64,000 bases of DNA from Methyloversatilis thermotolerans (GTDB taxonomy: Bacteria; Pseudomonadota; Gammaproteobacteria; Burkholderiales; Rhodocyclaceae). How positions within the stretch are numbered: the stretch's first letter is position 1; the number at the start of each line of letters is the position of its first letter. Positions 63,007 to 64,000 of the stretch are shown here, piece by piece. The position numbers and the translations under genes are program-made. The notes under the pieces were generated by a model. The model saw only the letters and a program-made list of their open reading frames with translations, did not search any database and was not told where the DNA came from. The stretch is from contig NZ_KB889967.1 in assembly GCF_000372885.1 (NCBI RefSeq), positions 1,794,655 through 1,858,654 of the forward strand, written 5' to 3'.

Positions 63007-64000
63007 ATGTACAACTCGCCCTATCTGCGCAAGAACGCCAGCGTAAGACGCGTCATGAGCACGGTCCTGGTCGCGATGCTCCCCGCCATCGCGCTGCAGT
63101 GCTGGCTGTTCGGCAGCGCGCTGCTGGTGCACATCGCACTCGCCAGCGTCACCGCCCTGCTGTGCGAGGCCGCGATGCTGGCGTTGCGCCACCGTCCGGT
63201 CGCACCCGCCCTGGGCGACATGAGCGCCCTGGTCACCGCCTGGCTCATCGCGGTCTGTCTGCCGCCCCTGCTGCCGTGGTGGGCCACGGTGATCGGTACC
63301 GCATTTGCGCTGGTGATCGGCAAGCATCTGTATGGGGGGCTTGGTCAGAATCCTTTCAATCCGGCCATGCTGGCCTATGCCCTGCTCATCGTGTGCTTTC
63401 CCGCGCTGATGGCCCAGTGGCCGGGACTGGGCGTCGGCGATTTCGCGAGCCAGATGGACTGGGTGTTCGGAGGCGCCCGCGCGGTGGACGCCATGACCGG
63501 CGCAACGCCGCTGGATGCGCTGCGCACCGGACTGATGACCGGCCAGCACGCCGACGCGGTGCTGCACACCACGCCCTTCGGTCATGTCGCAGGCGCCGGC
63601 TGGGAGTGGGTGTCCCTGGCCTGGGCATTGGGCGGACTGCTGCTTCTGGCGCTGCGCGTCATCACCTGGCACGTGCCGGTGGCTTTCATCGTTGCGGTCG
63701 CACTGGTGGCAACGATTGCCTCTGCCATCGATCCGGCGCGTTTCGCCGGGCCGGATTTCCACCTGCTGGCCGGTGGCACGCTGATGGGCGCCTTTTTCAT
63801 CGCAACCGACCCGGTGTCGGGCGCCACCACGCCGCGCGGAAAGCTCATCTTCGCCGCCGGCATCGCGCTCATCGCATGGTGCATACGCGCCTTCGGCGCC
63901 TATCCCGACGGTATCGCCTTCGCCGTGCTGCTGATGAATATCTGTGTACCGATGATAGACATGAAGACCCAGCCACCGGTATTCGGGCACAAGAACGGAG
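63007..64000 (+). CDS. rnfD: electron transport complex subunit RnfD/RsxD (partial)
   Basis: 331 residues are visible; the 3' end is cut off by the window. Multiple membrane helices, the NPFNPAMLAYALLIV stretch and the flavin-attachment motif TGATPLD (residues 164-170, Thr167) mark RnfD, which carries covalently bound FMN. SGATTPRGKLIF and GIAFAVLLMNICVPMID follow. It begins 31 bases after rnfC. The remaining rnfG and rnfE are expected just beyond the window. Confidence 0.97.
   Translation, partial: MYNSPYLRKNASVRRVMSTVLVAMLPAIALQCWLFGSALLVHIALASVTALLCEAAMLALRHRPVAPALGDMSALVTAWLIAVCLPPLLPWWATVIGTAFALVIGKHLYGGLGQNPFNPAMLAYALLIVCFPALMAQWPGLGVGDFASQMDWVFGGARAVDAMTGATPLDALRTGLMTGQHADAVLHTTPFGHVAGAGWEWVSLAWALGGLLLLALRVITWHVPVAFIVAVALVATIASAIDPARFAGPDFHLLAGGTLMGAFFIATDPVSGATTPRGKLIFAAGIALIAWCIRAFGAYPDGIAFAVLLMNICVPMIDMKTQPPVFGHKNG

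Noticed and set aside
1-64000. CRISPR arrays, tRNA or rRNA genes, intact insertion sequences
   Set aside because: No regularly spaced repeats, no tRNA-like TTCGA loop with flanking stems, and no transposase motifs were recognised on reading both strands.

Overview
This window is gene-dense, GC-rich (by eye around 65%) chromosomal DNA from a betaproteobacterium. A DUF3579 gene beside arginine genes and rpsT, gloB/YafS-like/rnhA/dnaQ neighbours, a PEP-CTERM protein, a Csp1-type copper store, a livFGHM-type importer and an Rnf complex together suggest a Rhodocyclales-like (for example Methyloversatilis-like) aerobe. The genus is an inference. I see no rRNA, tRNA, CRISPR array, intact insertion sequence, prophage or plasmid function.

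Layout: 0-2.8 kb holds a CoA-pyrophosphatase fragment, a retropepsin-like protease and a glutamine amidotransferase that diverge from one shared CATG, a REP-like repeat cluster, YajQ and PpnP. 2.8-8 kb is the arginine cluster argD-argF-argG (minus strand), preceded by an intrinsic terminator that looks like an attenuator, then a small promoter-equipped gene, DUF3579 and rpsT. 8-10.2 kb has murJ and a PEBP-family protein. 10.2-14.4 kb encodes two GH17-type membrane proteins, one fused to a GT2 glycosyltransferase, probably making and trimming a beta-glucan. 14.7-17.3 kb is an OmpR/EnvZ-type two-component system with a small membrane protein. 17.3-19.8 kb is a molybdenum cofactor operon (mobB-moeA-moaD-moaE). 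19.9-26.7 kb has an NAD-type isocitrate dehydrogenase, dnaQ, rnhA, a YafS-like methyltransferase, gloB, a diguanylate cyclase response regulator and mltD.

26.8-33.0 kb is a branched-chain amino acid-type ABC importer whose LivG ATPase is fused to a truncated, motif-degenerate acyl-CoA synthetase domain; this is the most unusual gene here. 33.3-40.6 kb is a Yej/Opp-type peptide importer ending in a phosphinothricin-type acetyltransferase. 40.7-51.8 kb is mixed housekeeping and stress functions: DUF6279 lipoprotein, Lon-substrate-domain protein, TauE/SafE exporter with divergent LysR regulator, rhomboid protease, DNA polymerase IV, PEP-CTERM protein, esterase, CbiM-like permease, Csp1 and a DinG/YoaA helicase.

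52.4-58.8 kb looks like an iron-limitation block: a YceI protein behind a good Fur box, a TonB receptor divergent from a PepSY membrane protein and its small partner, then iron-independent fumarase FumC with DUF2789. After a decayed phosphatase pseudogene and an orphan gene, 60.1-64 kb holds rnfABCD, cut by the window end.
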